From Cytobacillus firmus NBRC 15306 (GTDB lineage Bacteria; Bacillota; Bacilli; Bacillales; Cytobacillaceae), in NCBI RefSeq assembly GCF_001591465.1, contig NZ_BCUY01000003.1, positions 48,230 to 112,229 of the forward strand: a DNA stretch of 64,000 nucleotides, in the 5' to 3' direction. The notes beneath the pieces are model-generated. The model was not told the origin of the DNA. It made no database searches and worked only from the letters and a program-made list of their open reading frames with translations. The position numbers were made by a program, and so were the translations under genes. Positions within the stretch are counted from its first letter, which is position 1. Every line of letters begins with the position of its first letter. Shown piece by piece: positions 29,351-38,437 of this stretch.

Positions 29351-31383
29351 TCTATATTCACCACCCCGACACTTTGAACTTCCGCATTTGCTTCCAGCTC
29401 GTTATAGGAAAGGATAGGTATCTGCGGGAAATACCTTTCAGTTAATTGCCGGACATACATCCTGACTGCTGGAGAACAAAGGACGATTGGCGTCTGCTCC
29501 ATCAATGAAAGCTGTTCAACCTGGGAAGCAATTGATTCAAGAATATTCTGCGATACCGTTGGATCCATGGATAAATAATTGCCATGTTCTGTCTGCTGAA
29601 CACCTTCTGCAACCATTTTCTCGACTCTCCCTGATAGGGTAACAACTTTTATAGAGTCACCCTGCTGTGAAAACTGGCTGGTAATTTGTCTGGCCAAAGA
29701 CTGACGGGCATATTCTGTAAGCAAATCTGTATCGCTGGTAGATTTGGCAAAATCGGCAAGTGTTTCAAAAATAACCGGCAAATTCCGGATCGAAACGTTT
29801 TCCCTCAATAATTTTGCAAGCACCTTTTGAACTTCACCAACAGACAATGGATTTGGTGTAACTTCTTCAACAAGGATAGGATAACTTTCCTTAACATGAT
29901 CAATCAGCTGTTTTGTTTCCTGGCGTCCCAATAATTCATGAGCATTGCTTTTTATAACTTCTGTTATATGAGTAGAAACAACAGATGGCGGGTCAACGAC
30001 TGTATAGCCGAAAATTTCTGCCTGCTCCTTCATTTCTTCTGTTATCCATTTTGCCGGCAGGCCGAAGGAAGGCTCAACCGTATCAATTCCTTCGATGCTA
30101 TCATCTTCAATACCGGGACTCATTGCTAAATAATGATCGAGCAGAAGCTCGCCGCGGGCCATTTCATTTCCTTTAATCTTCAATCTGTATTCATTCGGCT
30201 GCAGCTGAATATTATCACGTATTCTAACAACCGGAATGACTAGGCCTAATTCAATCGCCAGCTGTCTTCTGATCATTACAATCCTGTCCAGAAGGTCCCC
30301 GCCCTGATTCATATCGGCAAGAGGTATTAACCCATAGCCAAACTCGAATTCTATCGGATCTACATTTAATAGGTTAACCACGCTTTCAGGGCTTTTCATT
30401 TCATCGGTTTCGATCTCTTCTTCCATCTCCAGCAGCTGCTCTTTATCCGGCTGTGGAGTCTTAGCTATCGTATATCCGCCAAAAATCATCAAGCCGCCAA
30501 TCGGCAGTGTTAAAACGAGCCCTATCGGTGTCAATAACCCCAGCAGAATGATAGTTCCGCCAGTAACATATAACATTTTCGGATAAGCAAACAGCTGGGA
30601 AGTAATGTCTTTTCCAATATTTCCATCTGATGCTGCCCTTGTTACTACAATACCCGTTGCTGTGGAGATTAACAGTGCCGGAATTTGACTGACAATTCCG
30701 TCCCCAACCGTCAGCATTGAATATTTCATGGCAGCCTCTGCAAACGGCAGCCCCAGCTGCATCATCCCAATGACAATACCAAATAATAGATTGATAAGCG
30801 TGATAATGATTCCTGCTATGGCGTCACCTTTTACAAATTTACTCGCGCCATCCATTGAACCGTAGAAATCAGATTCACGGCTGATTTTTTCACGGCGTTC
30901 CCGGGCTTCGTGCTCAGAGATCATTCCTGCATTCAAGTCTGCATCAATGCTCATCTGTTTACCCGGCATGGCATCAAGTGTAAAACGCGCTGCCACTTCG
31001 GAAACCCTCTCAGACCCTTTGGTAATGACGATAAATTGAATAATAATGAGGATTAAGAATACAACAAGTCCGACTATGACATTACCGCCGGTTACGAATG
31101 AACCAAATGTTTCAACGACCTTTCCTGCTTCCCCTTCCGATAAAATGGATCTTGTTGTAGAAACATTCAATCCCAGCCTGAATAATGTCATTAACAATAT
31201 TAAGGAAGGAAAAATGGAAAACTCGAGCGCTTCCTTCATATTCATGGCCGTCAGCAAAACCATAAGTGCAAGCGCAATATTAATGATTATCAGTACACTT
31301 AAAAGCCAAGGCGGGAAAGGAATAATAAGCATGGCTACTATTAGAATTACACTCATCAATACTGATAAGTCTCTTACTTGCAT
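29347..31383 (-). CDS. flhA: flagellar export gate protein FlhA
   Basis: FlhA forms the nonameric ring of the flagellar type III export gate. It has about eight membrane segments in residues 15-315 and a large cytoplasmic domain that docks chaperone-substrate complexes. The FHIPEP family signature region is visible as RVSEVAARFTLDAMPGKQMSIDADLNAGM. Length 678 is normal. It follows flhB after a 121-nt gap that carries repeat remnants, and is coupled to flhF. Confidence 0.97.
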   Translation of the reverse strand: MQVRDLSVLMSVILIVAMLIIPFPPWLLSVLIIINIALALMVLLTAMNMKEALEFSIFPSLILLMTLFRLGLNVSTTRSILSEGEAGKVVETFGSFVTGGNVIVGLVVFLILIIIQFIVITKGSERVSEVAARFTLDAMPGKQMSIDADLNAGMISEHEARERREKISRESDFYGSMDGASKFVKGDAIAGIIITLINLLFGIVIGMMQLGLPFAEAAMKYSMLTVGDGIVSQIPALLISTATGIVVTRAASDGNIGKDITSQLFAYPKMLYVTGGTIILLGLLTPIGLVLTLPIGGLMIFGGYTIAKTPQPDKEQLLEMEEEIETDEMKSPESVVNLLNVDPIEFEFGYGLIPLADMNQGGDLLDRIVMIRRQLAIELGLVIPVVRIRDNIQLQPNEYRLKIKGNEMARGELLLDHYLAMSPGIEDDSIEGIDTVEPSFGLPAKWITEEMKEQAEIFGYTVVDPPSVVSTHITEVIKSNAHELLGRQETKQLIDHVKESYPILVEEVTPNPLSVGEVQKVLAKLLRENVSIRNLPVIFETLADFAKSTSDTDLLTEYARQSLARQITSQFSQQGDSIKVVTLSGRVEKMVAEGVQQTEHGNYLSMDPTVSQNILESIASQVEQLSLMEQTPIVLCSPAVRMYVRQLTERYFPQIPILSYNELEANAEVQSVGVVNID

Positions 31384-31504
31384 TGAAACTCTCTCCTTAC
31401 AAGAAAAGCGCAGGCGCTGGAGCTGGTCAGTTATCGCTGTTCAAATAACAATAGTTTTTTATCTTACAAAAAGCGGAACCGCCAGCTATTTCATATTTCT
31501 TAAG
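31384..31504. other. flhB-flhA intergenic region with repeat remnants
   Basis: A 121-nt gap, long for this operon. It carries a fused-end copy of the GC-rich repeat at 31401-31427 and a second short match at 31469-31486. Apart from these nothing coding or promoter-like was recognised. Confidence 0.5.
31401..31427 (+). repeat. minimal fused-end copy of GC-rich repeat
   Basis: AAGAAAAGCG joined to CAGGCGCTGGAGCTGG: the left and right ends of the full element at 15066-15186 are directly abutted, without the internal hairpin. A degenerate left-end-like AAAAAGCGGAACCGCC lies at about 31469-31484. Confidence 0.6.
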
Positions 31505-32590
31505 TTAAATTTTGTTTTTAGTTCTGTACACGTAGGCTAAAATCTCTGCAACAGCTTTGAAAAACTCTTCAGGGATAGCCTGGCCAATTTCTGCCTGACT
31601 ATAAAGAGCCCTGGCAAGCGGCCTGTTTTCAACAGCAACCACATCATGCTCCTTTGCGATCAATTTAATCTTTTGGGCAACAAAGTCCACACCTTTCGCC
31701 ACTACAATCGGAGCATCACTTTTAACTTCATCATAGCTCAGGGCTATGGCAAAATGTGTTGGGTTCGTGATAACCACATCCGCTTTAGGGACTTCCTGCA
31801 TCATCCTTCTCATTGCCATTTCCCTCTGTCTTTGCTTAATCTTGGATTTAATTAACGGATCCCCTTCAATATTTTTGTGTTCATCCTTAATGTCCTGTTT
31901 TGACATTCGGATGTTCTTTTCAAAATCGTATTTTTGATAGAGATAATCCAGGACGGATAAAAATAGCAGTGCCGCTGAAGCAATCAAACCCATTTGAACG
32001 GTTAGGCTGGCAATTGTGGCCATCGCCGTTCCGACTGATTTTTGAGATAGGATTAATATTTCATCTATTCTTACCCATAAAACCGCAAACGCAGCGACAC
32101 CCACAAAAGCAATCTTGAGCATCGACTTCAGCAGTTCCACGATCGCCCTCATGGAAAAAATACGCTTAAAGCCTTTTATTGGATCCAGTTTCTCCAATTT
32201 AGGCTGTATTGCTTCTGTTGACAAAAGAGTACCTACCTGCATGAAGTTAGCAAGCACACCCGCAAGCATAGCAACCAGCATGATCGGACCTAAAAATAGA
32301 ATCAGTTCCTTTAAGACATCAAGAAAGATCACCTGAACATTCGCCTCTGTCAGCGGCATCATCATATAATCATTAAATGAATGCGTAAATATATAAAGAA
32401 TGATATTCTTCAAATACGACCCGGCAAACAGTAAAAACAGAAACACCGCTAAAAGGACGATGGCTGTATTTACATCCTGGCTTTTGGCTACTTGTCCTTT
32501 TTTTCTGGAATCCTGCCTCTTTTTCGGAGTGGCTTTTTCTGTTTTTTCTCCGGAAAAAAGCTGGAGATCTAAAGAAAGCAATAACCTCAT
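31505..32590 (-). CDS. flhB: flagellar export apparatus protein FlhB
   Basis: FlhB sits at the export gate and switches specificity from hook/rod to filament substrates after self-cleavage. The 361-residue protein has four membrane segments in residues 40-210. The cytoplasmic domain carries the self-cleavage motif NPTH (in VVITNPTHFAIAL). The N-terminal SGEKTEKATPKKRQDSRKKGQ is the family signature. It starts within 2 nt of the fliR stop. A paralogue of its C-terminal domain, ylqH, is elsewhere in the window. Confidence 0.97.
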   Translation of the reverse strand: MRLLLSLDLQLFSGEKTEKATPKKRQDSRKKGQVAKSQDVNTAIVLLAVFLFLLFAGSYLKNIILYIFTHSFNDYMMMPLTEANVQVIFLDVLKELILFLGPIMLVAMLAGVLANFMQVGTLLSTEAIQPKLEKLDPIKGFKRIFSMRAIVELLKSMLKIAFVGVAAFAVLWVRIDEILILSQKSVGTAMATIASLTVQMGLIASAALLFLSVLDYLYQKYDFEKNIRMSKQDIKDEHKNIEGDPLIKSKIKQRQREMAMRRMMQEVPKADVVITNPTHFAIALSYDEVKSDAPIVVAKGVDFVAQKIKLIAKEHDVVAVENRPLARALYSQAEIGQAIPEEFFKAVAEILAYVYRTKNKI

Positions 32591-32591
32591 T

Positions 32592-33368
32592 CTATGAACC
32601 TCCCATAAGCTCCATCAGCCCTCTCATTGTCTGAAGCATCGTTTCAATTGCAAGGGAAAAAGCGTATATTAATACACTCATAACAATGATCAGAACAATA
32701 AAACTGACGCCTATTTTCAAAGGAAGTCCGACGACGAAAACATTTAGCTGCGGAACTGTCCTGGCGACAATCCCTAACGCGACATCTACAAGAAACAGAC
32801 TGCCGACTACAGGGATGGACATCTGAAAGGCAATGACGAACATCGTATTCATGGCTTTAATGACATATTCAGCCATATTTTCATCCCCAAAAGAAATCCA
32901 TGCCTGATCTAGCGGGATAAAATTATAGCTGTAAAACACTCCATCAAGCATGAGATGGTGGCCATTGATAGTTAATAAAAAAAAGAGAGCGATCGTATAC
33001 AAATACTGTCCCATTAATGGGCTCTGCGCTCCTGTCTGCGGATCAATCACATTCGCAATGGCAAAACCCATCTGAAAATCAATAAATCCTCCGGCAATTT
33101 GAATGGCTGAAAGGATCAAATAAGCAATAAATCCAACCATCAGCCCAACCAATGCTTCTTTTATGATTAAAAGAAAAAATGTGCCGTCAATTTCTAGAGC
33201 AGGGACATCCATGCCAAGGAACATAATCCAGGCCAAAAAGAAGCCTAGGCCAATTTTGTGTGATGCCGGGATGGATCTGTATGAAAAAAGGGGCATCATT
33301 AAAAAGAAAGATGTCACCCTAACAAAAATAAGTAAAAAAGCAGGAAAAGAAGGCAGAAAATCTAACAT
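32592..33368 (-). CDS. fliR: flagellar export apparatus protein FliR
   Basis: FliR is part of the FliP5-FliQ4-FliR1 export-channel core. The 258-residue protein is highly hydrophobic, with about six membrane segments and the typical FADPQTGAQ-like region seen here as IANVIDPQTGAQSPLMGQ. It follows fliQ by 4 nt and precedes flhB by 1 nt. Identity rests on sequence and on the invariant gene order. Confidence 0.95.
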   Translation of the reverse strand: MLDFLPSFPAFLLIFVRVTSFFLMMPLFSYRSIPASHKIGLGFFLAWIMFLGMDVPALEIDGTFFLLIIKEALVGLMVGFIAYLILSAIQIAGGFIDFQMGFAIANVIDPQTGAQSPLMGQYLYTIALFFLLTINGHHLMLDGVFYSYNFIPLDQAWISFGDENMAEYVIKAMNTMFVIAFQMSIPVVGSLFLVDVALGIVARTVPQLNVFVVGLPLKIGVSFIVLIIVMSVLIYAFSLAIETMLQTMRGLMELMGGS

Positions 33369-33372
33369 ATCA

Positions 33373-33642
33373 TCAGCCTACAAACCTGGTCAAATTAGAA
33401 AAAATCTCATTTGCATAAGAGAGCATATGGCTAAGCATCCATGGTCCAAAGAAAACAACGCCGACAAGGACCGCTACGATTTTAGGAATAAAAGCCAGCG
33501 TCTGTTCCTGAATTTGAGTGGTAGCCTGAAAGATGCTGACTACCAAGCCGACTACTAGTGCCAGAATTAGCAAGGGACCGCAAATCATCAATACTGTGAT
33601 GATCCCTCTTTCTGCAATGGATATAACTGTTTCTGGAGTCAT
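33373..33642 (-). CDS. fliQ: flagellar export apparatus protein FliQ
   Basis: FliQ is a small two-helix membrane protein of the export channel. The 89-residue product shows the family pattern TPETVISIAERGI, a first membrane segment around 15-40, VSIFQATTQIQEQTLAFIPKIVAV, and a second membrane segment after it. It lies 17 nt after fliP. Confidence 0.96.
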   Translation of the reverse strand: MTPETVISIAERGIITVLMICGPLLILALVVGLVVSIFQATTQIQEQTLAFIPKIVAVLVGVVFFGPWMLSHMLSYANEIFSNLTRFVG

Positions 33643-33659
33643 TCTGAATGTTCACCTGC

Positions 33660-34325
33660 TTAAAAGCTTTGTAAAAGGGATTTAACTACTAAGTACCATC
33701 CGTCCACGAGTACAAATAATAATATTTTGAACGGAAGCGAAATCATAACGGGAGGAAGCATCATCATCCCCATGGACATCAAAACACTGGCAACAACCAT
33801 GTCGATAACCAGAAATGGAATAAAAATCATAAAGCCAATTTGAAATGCTGTTTTAATTTCGCTTATGGCAAAGGCCGGAACAAGACTCGTAAGCGGAATA
33901 TCTTCAATGGAAGCCGGTGCTTCAGCTCCGGAGTATTCAAGAAATAAAGCCAAATCCTTCTGCCTGGTATGGGCACTCATAAATTCTTTAAAGGGTATTG
34001 AAGCTTTTTCATATGCTTGTTCCAGATTTATTTCTTCATTGAATAAAGGTGTTAAAGCCTGTTCGTTCACTTCCTGCATGGTCGGAGCCATTATAAAGAA
34101 TGTCAGGAACAAGGATAAGCCTATTAAAACTTGGTTCGGCGGCATTTGCTGAGTAGCAAGCGCCGTTCTGACAAAGGAAAGAACGATGACAATCCTTGTA
34201 AAACAAGTCATTAATATTAGAATACTCGGCGCGAGAGAAAGTACCGTCAGCAATAAAAAAAGCTTCACAGATGTAGATACATTTTCAGGAGAGCTGCTAT
34301 TAAAAAACTCCATGAATTCATTCAT
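33660..34325 (-). CDS. fliP: flagellar export apparatus protein FliP
   Basis: FliP forms the main ring of the export channel. Family signatures are APSILILMTCFTRIVIVLSF and RTALATQQMPPNQVLIGLSLFLTFFIMAP in the N-terminal half, and IKTAFQIGFMIFIPFLVIDMVVASVLMSMGMMMLPP near the C-terminus. The 221-residue length is normal for Bacillus. No cleavable signal peptide is evident. It overlaps fliO by 8 nt. Confidence 0.97.
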   Translation of the reverse strand: MNEFMEFFNSSSPENVSTSVKLFLLLTVLSLAPSILILMTCFTRIVIVLSFVRTALATQQMPPNQVLIGLSLFLTFFIMAPTMQEVNEQALTPLFNEEINLEQAYEKASIPFKEFMSAHTRQKDLALFLEYSGAEAPASIEDIPLTSLVPAFAISEIKTAFQIGFMIFIPFLVIDMVVASVLMSMGMMMLPPVMISLPFKILLFVLVDGWYLVVKSLLQSF

Positions 34326-35010
34326 CTTTCTTCTGGCCCTTTCTTTCTAACTCATCAAACAGTTTTTTTCTGCCCTTTTTCATTTCAGCCAGCTGAATCC
34401 CGAGCAGTGTACTGAAATTTTGGCTGCCTTGCTTGCTTTCCTCTGTTTGCTGTGTTCTTTTCATCACCTTTGTCACAATATCGCTTGGACGGATAAGCTG
34501 TTCCAGTTTGTCATTATGCTCTTTGATGATCTGGCTGTACTCTTCTGAGTTGTCTATTTCTTTTAACAGCTGAATATTTTCTCCTACCCCTACTACCAAA
34601 ATGCGCTTTCCCACTTTAATCAGCTGGACTGACCTGTTTGCACCTAAAGCTGTACCACCGAGGTTTTCAACTAATTGCGACCTGTTATATACCTTGCTTT
34701 TTTTATTGATGAACTTTAGGAGAGCATATAGTAATCCAATAGTGAAGCCTGTTGCTAAAATCATTTTTATAAAATCCCAGGAAGTAAGACCGACCTTTCC
34801 GCTTTCATCCTTTTCAGGCTGTCCTTCAGCTGCCTCTGAATCCTTTGATTCTTTTGTTTCCTTTGATTCCTGTTCCTTGCATTTATCAGGGTTATCCATA
34901 CATTCTTTAACACTATTATTCAATTGCTCTGCCTGGGCCAGCGGCTGCACGCCCAGCAGAACAATTGATAACAACAGCAGCAAAGAAATCACTTTCTTTA
35001 CATTCCACAC
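34318..35010 (-). CDS. fliO: flagellar biosynthesis protein FliO (FliZ in B. subtilis naming)
   Basis: FliO helps assemble the FliP ring. The protein has a signal-peptide-like N-terminus (VKKVISLLLLLSIVLLG...AQA), an extracytoplasmic Glu/Lys/Asp-rich stretch, a membrane segment near 95-115, and a cytoplasmic FliO domain with GANRSVQLIKVGKRILVVGVGENIQLL. A GTG at 35010 has GAGGGTG 7 nt upstream and gives 231 residues; this is preferred over the GTG at 35040 that overlaps the cheY stop codon. B. subtilis calls this gene fliZ, unrelated to enteric FliZ. Confidence 0.9.
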   Translation of the reverse strand: MWNVKKVISLLLLLSIVLLGVQPLAQAEQLNNSVKECMDNPDKCKEQESKETKESKDSEAAEGQPEKDESGKVGLTSWDFIKMILATGFTIGLLYALLKFINKKSKVYNRSQLVENLGGTALGANRSVQLIKVGKRILVVGVGENIQLLKEIDNSEEYSQIIKEHNDKLEQLIRPSDIVTKVMKRTQQTEESKQGSQNFSTLLGIQLAEMKKGRKKLFDELERKGQKKDE

Positions 35011-35039
35011 TATTTTGCACCCTCTAAAAAGAATAATCA

Positions 35040-35402
35040 CTAGCCCAAAGTTTTGCCGATTGCTTCAAGTACTCTATCAGCCTGGAACGGTTTTACGATA
35101 AAATCCTTCGCGCCAGCTTGAATGGCATCAATAACCATCGCCTGCTGGCCCATTGCAGAACACATAATGACTTTTGCACTTGGATTTAATTTTTTGATTT
35201 CTTTCAGAGCTGTAATTCCATCCATTTCCGGCATGGTGATATCCATTGTGACAAGGTCGGGCTGTGTTTCCTTATATTTTTCAACAGCCTGCGCACCGTC
35301 AGCAGCTTCACCTACAACGTCATAGCCATTCTTGGATAAAATATCTTTTATCATCATTCTCATAAAAGCTGCATCATCAACTATTAAAATTTTATGTGCC
35401 AT
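35040..35402 (-). CDS. cheY: chemotaxis response regulator CheY
   Basis: CheY, phosphorylated by CheA, binds the motor switch; in Bacillus it promotes counter-clockwise rotation. The 120-residue single receiver domain has the acidic pair DD at 9-10 and the phospho-acceptor Asp54 in LVTMDITMPEMDG. Thr/Ser in MCSAMG and Lys in IVKPF complete the active site. It stands between fliY and fliO, as in B. subtilis. Confidence 0.97.
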   Translation of the reverse strand: MAHKILIVDDAAFMRMMIKDILSKNGYDVVGEAADGAQAVEKYKETQPDLVTMDITMPEMDGITALKEIKKLNPSAKVIMCSAMGQQAMVIDAIQAGAKDFIVKPFQADRVLEAIGKTLG

Positions 35403-35420
35403 TCTTATATCCCCCGCTTA

Positions 35421-36716
35421 TTATCTTAATTTTTTTATACGGTCACTCTGGCTGATAATATCTGTAACCCTCACACCAAAGTTCTCATCAATGACAACCA
35501 CTTCACCCTGGGCAATTAACCGGTTATTCACCAGAATGTCAACAGGTTCACCGGCCAGTTTATCCAGTTCAATAATTGATCCTGAAGACAATTCAAGAAT
35601 TTCCTTAACGGAACGTTTGGTCCTTCCCAGCTCAACCGTTACCTGAAGCGGTATATCCAAAAGCATATCTAAATTTTTTGTTTCAGTCTCTTGCATATGG
35701 TATGGTTCAAAGCTCGAAAAAGCTGCCGGCTGTACATTCGGCTGCACTCCATTTGCATAAGAGCCTCCGAAATGCTGCGGTCCGGAATGCTGGGCATGGT
35801 TTTGTGCAGGTGTATAGCTTTGAGGGTTTGAACCCTGATTCATAACCGGCTGTGAATAAGCCGGAGTCTCTGGATAATTTGTTTGAGCATACTGCTGGTC
35901 ATAACCGGAAGTGTTAACTTCTGGTTTTTTATCAAATGAAAGCTGGCTTTCCTGATAATCAGGCTGTGCTTGCGCCGCTGGCTTCTCTTCAGAGACAGCG
36001 CTATTTTCTGGAAGATCCTGACCCGGATTTAATAATTCATTTACAAGGCTTTTGCCAAATTCCAGAGGAAGCAGCTGCATAATATTCGAGTCGATCAGAC
36101 TGCCAATTTTCAGTCGGAACGAAATCCTTACAAGCATGTCATCAGCTGGAACTCTGTCGGCACCTTCTCCCTGGGGCAAATCAAGAATGTCGATTGCCGG
36201 CGGTGAAATATCAACCTTTTTTCCAAAGATGGTTGACATTGAAGTGGCTGCAGAACCCATCATCTGGTTCATTGCCTCCTGAACAGCGCTTAACTGAATT
36301 TCCCCCATTAGTTCAGCAGGGCTGGTTCCATCTCCCCCAAGCATTAAGTCAGCAATGATGGCAGCATCCGATTGCTGTATTACCAGCAGGTTGCTTCCGA
36401 AGAAACCTTCCGTATAATTCACCTGAATTGCTACATAAGGATGCGGGAATTCATCAGCTAATTTCTTGCGCAAAACAACTGAAACAGCCGGAGTTGTGAT
36501 ATCAACTTTTTGATTCAATAACGTAGACAATGCTGTTGCAGAACTTCCGAAAGAGATATTGCCGATTTCACCTAAAGCATCCTGTTCCATAGGGGACAAA
36601 TAATCCTCAGTTTGAAAAAATGCCTCATTATAACTTTCTGTTTCGTCGCTGTCGTCAGCTGCTCCCCTTAATAGAGCATCAATTTCATCTTGCGAAAGCA
36701 TATCATCACTCATCAT
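35421..36716 (-). CDS. fliY: flagellar motor switch phosphatase FliY
   Basis: FliY is a switch-ring protein and a CheY-P phosphatase. The N-terminus DDMLSQDEIDALLRG is the CheY-P-binding motif shared with FliM. CheC-like domains follow with QDALGEIGNISFGSSATALS and VQEAMNQMMGSAATSMS. A Gln/Pro/Asn/Tyr-rich linker spans about 240-340, then the FliN-like SpoA domain (LLDIPLQVTVELGRTKRSVKEIL). The start is the ATG at 36716 or 36713, both placed behind AAAGGGGGAG; it overlaps the fliM stop by about 10 nt. The linker is longer and more repetitive than in many relatives. Confidence 0.93.
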   Translation of the reverse strand: MMSDDMLSQDEIDALLRGAADDSDETESYNEAFFQTEDYLSPMEQDALGEIGNISFGSSATALSTLLNQKVDITTPAVSVVLRKKLADEFPHPYVAIQVNYTEGFFGSNLLVIQQSDAAIIADLMLGGDGTSPAELMGEIQLSAVQEAMNQMMGSAATSMSTIFGKKVDISPPAIDILDLPQGEGADRVPADDMLVRISFRLKIGSLIDSNIMQLLPLEFGKSLVNELLNPGQDLPENSAVSEEKPAAQAQPDYQESQLSFDKKPEVNTSGYDQQYAQTNYPETPAYSQPVMNQGSNPQSYTPAQNHAQHSGPQHFGGSYANGVQPNVQPAAFSSFEPYHMQETETKNLDMLLDIPLQVTVELGRTKRSVKEILELSSGSIIELDKLAGEPVDILVNNRLIAQGEVVVIDENFGVRVTDIISQSDRIKKLR

Positions 36717-37704
36717 CCTCATCTCCCCCTTTCACAGTGTCTAAGATTTGCACAGCCATTTTTTTGTTCAATTTTCCGGGCTGTCCAATGAATTTAGGGA
36801 TATTGCCGACTTTAATAGTAAGCGGCCTATCAATTCCCTGGTTTAACTCAATGACATCTCCAATATCAAGTGATAAGAATTCCTGAATGGCTATGTCAGA
36901 ACTGCCGAGTTCACATATGACCGGAACTTCCGCTTTCTGAATGTTTCGTTCAAGCCTGGCAATGACCTCCGGCTCCCTTTCCTTTTTGTCCGTCTGCATC
37001 CAATAATGTACAGACAGCTTAGGAATAATGGGCTCGAGAACGACGTGAGGTATACATATATTAATCATTCCGCTCGTTTCCCCAATGGTCGTATTTAGTG
37101 AGATGACGACGACTGTTTCATTTGGCGAGACCATCTGCAGAAATTGCGGATTCACCTCAAAATCAGACAATATCGGATCAATGTCAGCGATTGTACTCCA
37201 GGCTTCCCTTAAGTTTTCAAATGCCCTTTCAAATGTAGCTGACATGATTTTTGTTTCAATTTCTGTTAAATTATCAACTTTATTGATGCTTGTCCCTCGG
37301 CCGCCCATCAGCCTGTCCATCATGGCATAGGCGACGTTTGGATTCACTTCCATAAGAATTCTTCCATCCAGAGGGGGCACTTCAATTACATTCAGTATTG
37401 TCATTTTCGGGATGGACCTGATAAATTCTTCATATGGTATCTGGTCTGCAGAAGCAACCGAAATCTGGACATAGGTCCTCAGCTGGGCAGAAAAAAAAGT
37501 GGTTAGAAGCCGGGCAAAATTCTCATGAATTCTAGTTAAACTTCGTATTTGATCTTTAGAAAATCTTAAAGCTCTCTTAAAATCATAAACTTTTACTTTT
37601 TTCTCAGTTTGTTCCTTTTTCAGTTCATCTGCATCCATTTCTCCGGTAGAGAGAGCCGAAAGCAGGGCATCAATCTCGCTTTGCGATAAAACCTCACCTG
37701 ACAT
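36706..37704 (-). CDS. fliM: flagellar motor switch protein FliM
   Basis: FliM builds the C-ring middle, binds CheY-P and contacts FliG. The N-terminal LSQSEIDALLSAL motif binds CheY-P. The middle domain has RFSKDQIRSLTRIHENFARLL and LMEVNPNVAYAMMDRLMGGRG, and the C-terminal SpoA domain ends the protein. Length 332 matches B. subtilis. It overlaps fliY, suggesting coupled production of the switch subunits. Confidence 0.97.
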   Translation of the reverse strand: MSGEVLSQSEIDALLSALSTGEMDADELKKEQTEKKVKVYDFKRALRFSKDQIRSLTRIHENFARLLTTFFSAQLRTYVQISVASADQIPYEEFIRSIPKMTILNVIEVPPLDGRILMEVNPNVAYAMMDRLMGGRGTSINKVDNLTEIETKIMSATFERAFENLREAWSTIADIDPILSDFEVNPQFLQMVSPNETVVVISLNTTIGETSGMINICIPHVVLEPIIPKLSVHYWMQTDKKEREPEVIARLERNIQKAEVPVICELGSSDIAIQEFLSLDIGDVIELNQGIDRPLTIKVGNIPKFIGQPGKLNKKMAVQILDTVKGGDEDDE

Positions 37705-37744
37705 GAATCCTCACCTCCATCTATTGCAGTTAATTATTTGGTTA

Positions 37745-38179
37745 TCACTGGAGGAGAGATTCAGTTATGTACACCTGAACGATCTTTCCTTCTTGCATTA
37801 AACCGTTTATCTTGGTTTTCAAATCTTCCTGCAGCTTAATTTGACCTTCTTTCCCCTGTATATCCTCTGCTTTCATTTCAGACAATTCCTGAATGATGAG
37901 ATTTTTAACCTGAAAATCTCTTTTTTGCAATTCCTCTTTTGCTTTTTTGTTTTCAGTCTGGATTTTAAAAGAAATCCTGATATAATCATCACTCGCTAAA
38001 TTGGCTGTAACTTGCGGAATATCCACAGAGGCCTCCAGCACTTCATCAATGGTCGGCTCTTTTGTTTCATTATCACCCGAAAACTTCATTACAAGCACAA
38101 GGGCAATAGCTCCTATAAGCGTGATTGCTACAAGCATCATTAACATTATCATTAACAGCTTATTGTTCTTCATTTTCAT
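37745..38179 (-). CDS. fliL: flagellar basal-body-associated protein FliL
   Basis: FliL surrounds stator units and supports torque at high load. The 144-residue protein has one membrane segment at about residues 7-31 (rich in M, L and I) and a periplasmic-side domain with VDIPQVTANLASDDYIRISFKIQ. The cytoplasmic N-terminus is only a few residues long. It overlaps swrD by 20 nt and lies 41 nt before fliM. Confidence 0.94.
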   Translation of the reverse strand: MKMKNNKLLMIMLMMLVAITLIGAIALVLVMKFSGDNETKEPTIDEVLEASVDIPQVTANLASDDYIRISFKIQTENKKAKEELQKRDFQVKNLIIQELSEMKAEDIQGKEGQIKLQEDLKTKINGLMQEGKIVQVYITESLLQ

Positions 38180-38384
38180 TTCCCTCCGACAGCTGCTGCC
38201 CCAGTAGATTAACAGATTGATAGAATCCTAATATCAGTTGCATGACTCGGTCTTCAGATTCCTTTACAACATACTTCTTTCCATTAGTGAGTGTAATTGT
38301 CGTATCTGGAAAAGACTCTACTGTTTCTATGTACAAAGCATTCAATACAAAAGTTTTGCCGTTCAGGCGAGATACTATAATCAA
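38160..38384 (-). CDS. swrD: swarming/motor power protein SwrD (FlbD family)
   Basis: This small cytoplasmic FlbD-family protein raises flagellar motor power in B. subtilis, where it was called ylzI. The 74-residue protein starts MIIVSRLNGKTFVLNALYIETVESFPDTTITLTNGKKYVVKES, typical of the family. It overlaps fliL by 20 nt, matching its link with stator function. Identity is firm by sequence and position. Confidence 0.92.
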   Translation of the reverse strand: MIIVSRLNGKTFVLNALYIETVESFPDTTITLTNGKKYVVKESEDRVMQLILGFYQSVNLLGQQLSEGNENEEQ

Positions 38385-38437
38385 TGTTTTTTTCAGGGCT
38401 AAAGATCGTGTATCTTCAGCCCTGACCCTCCTTTAGA

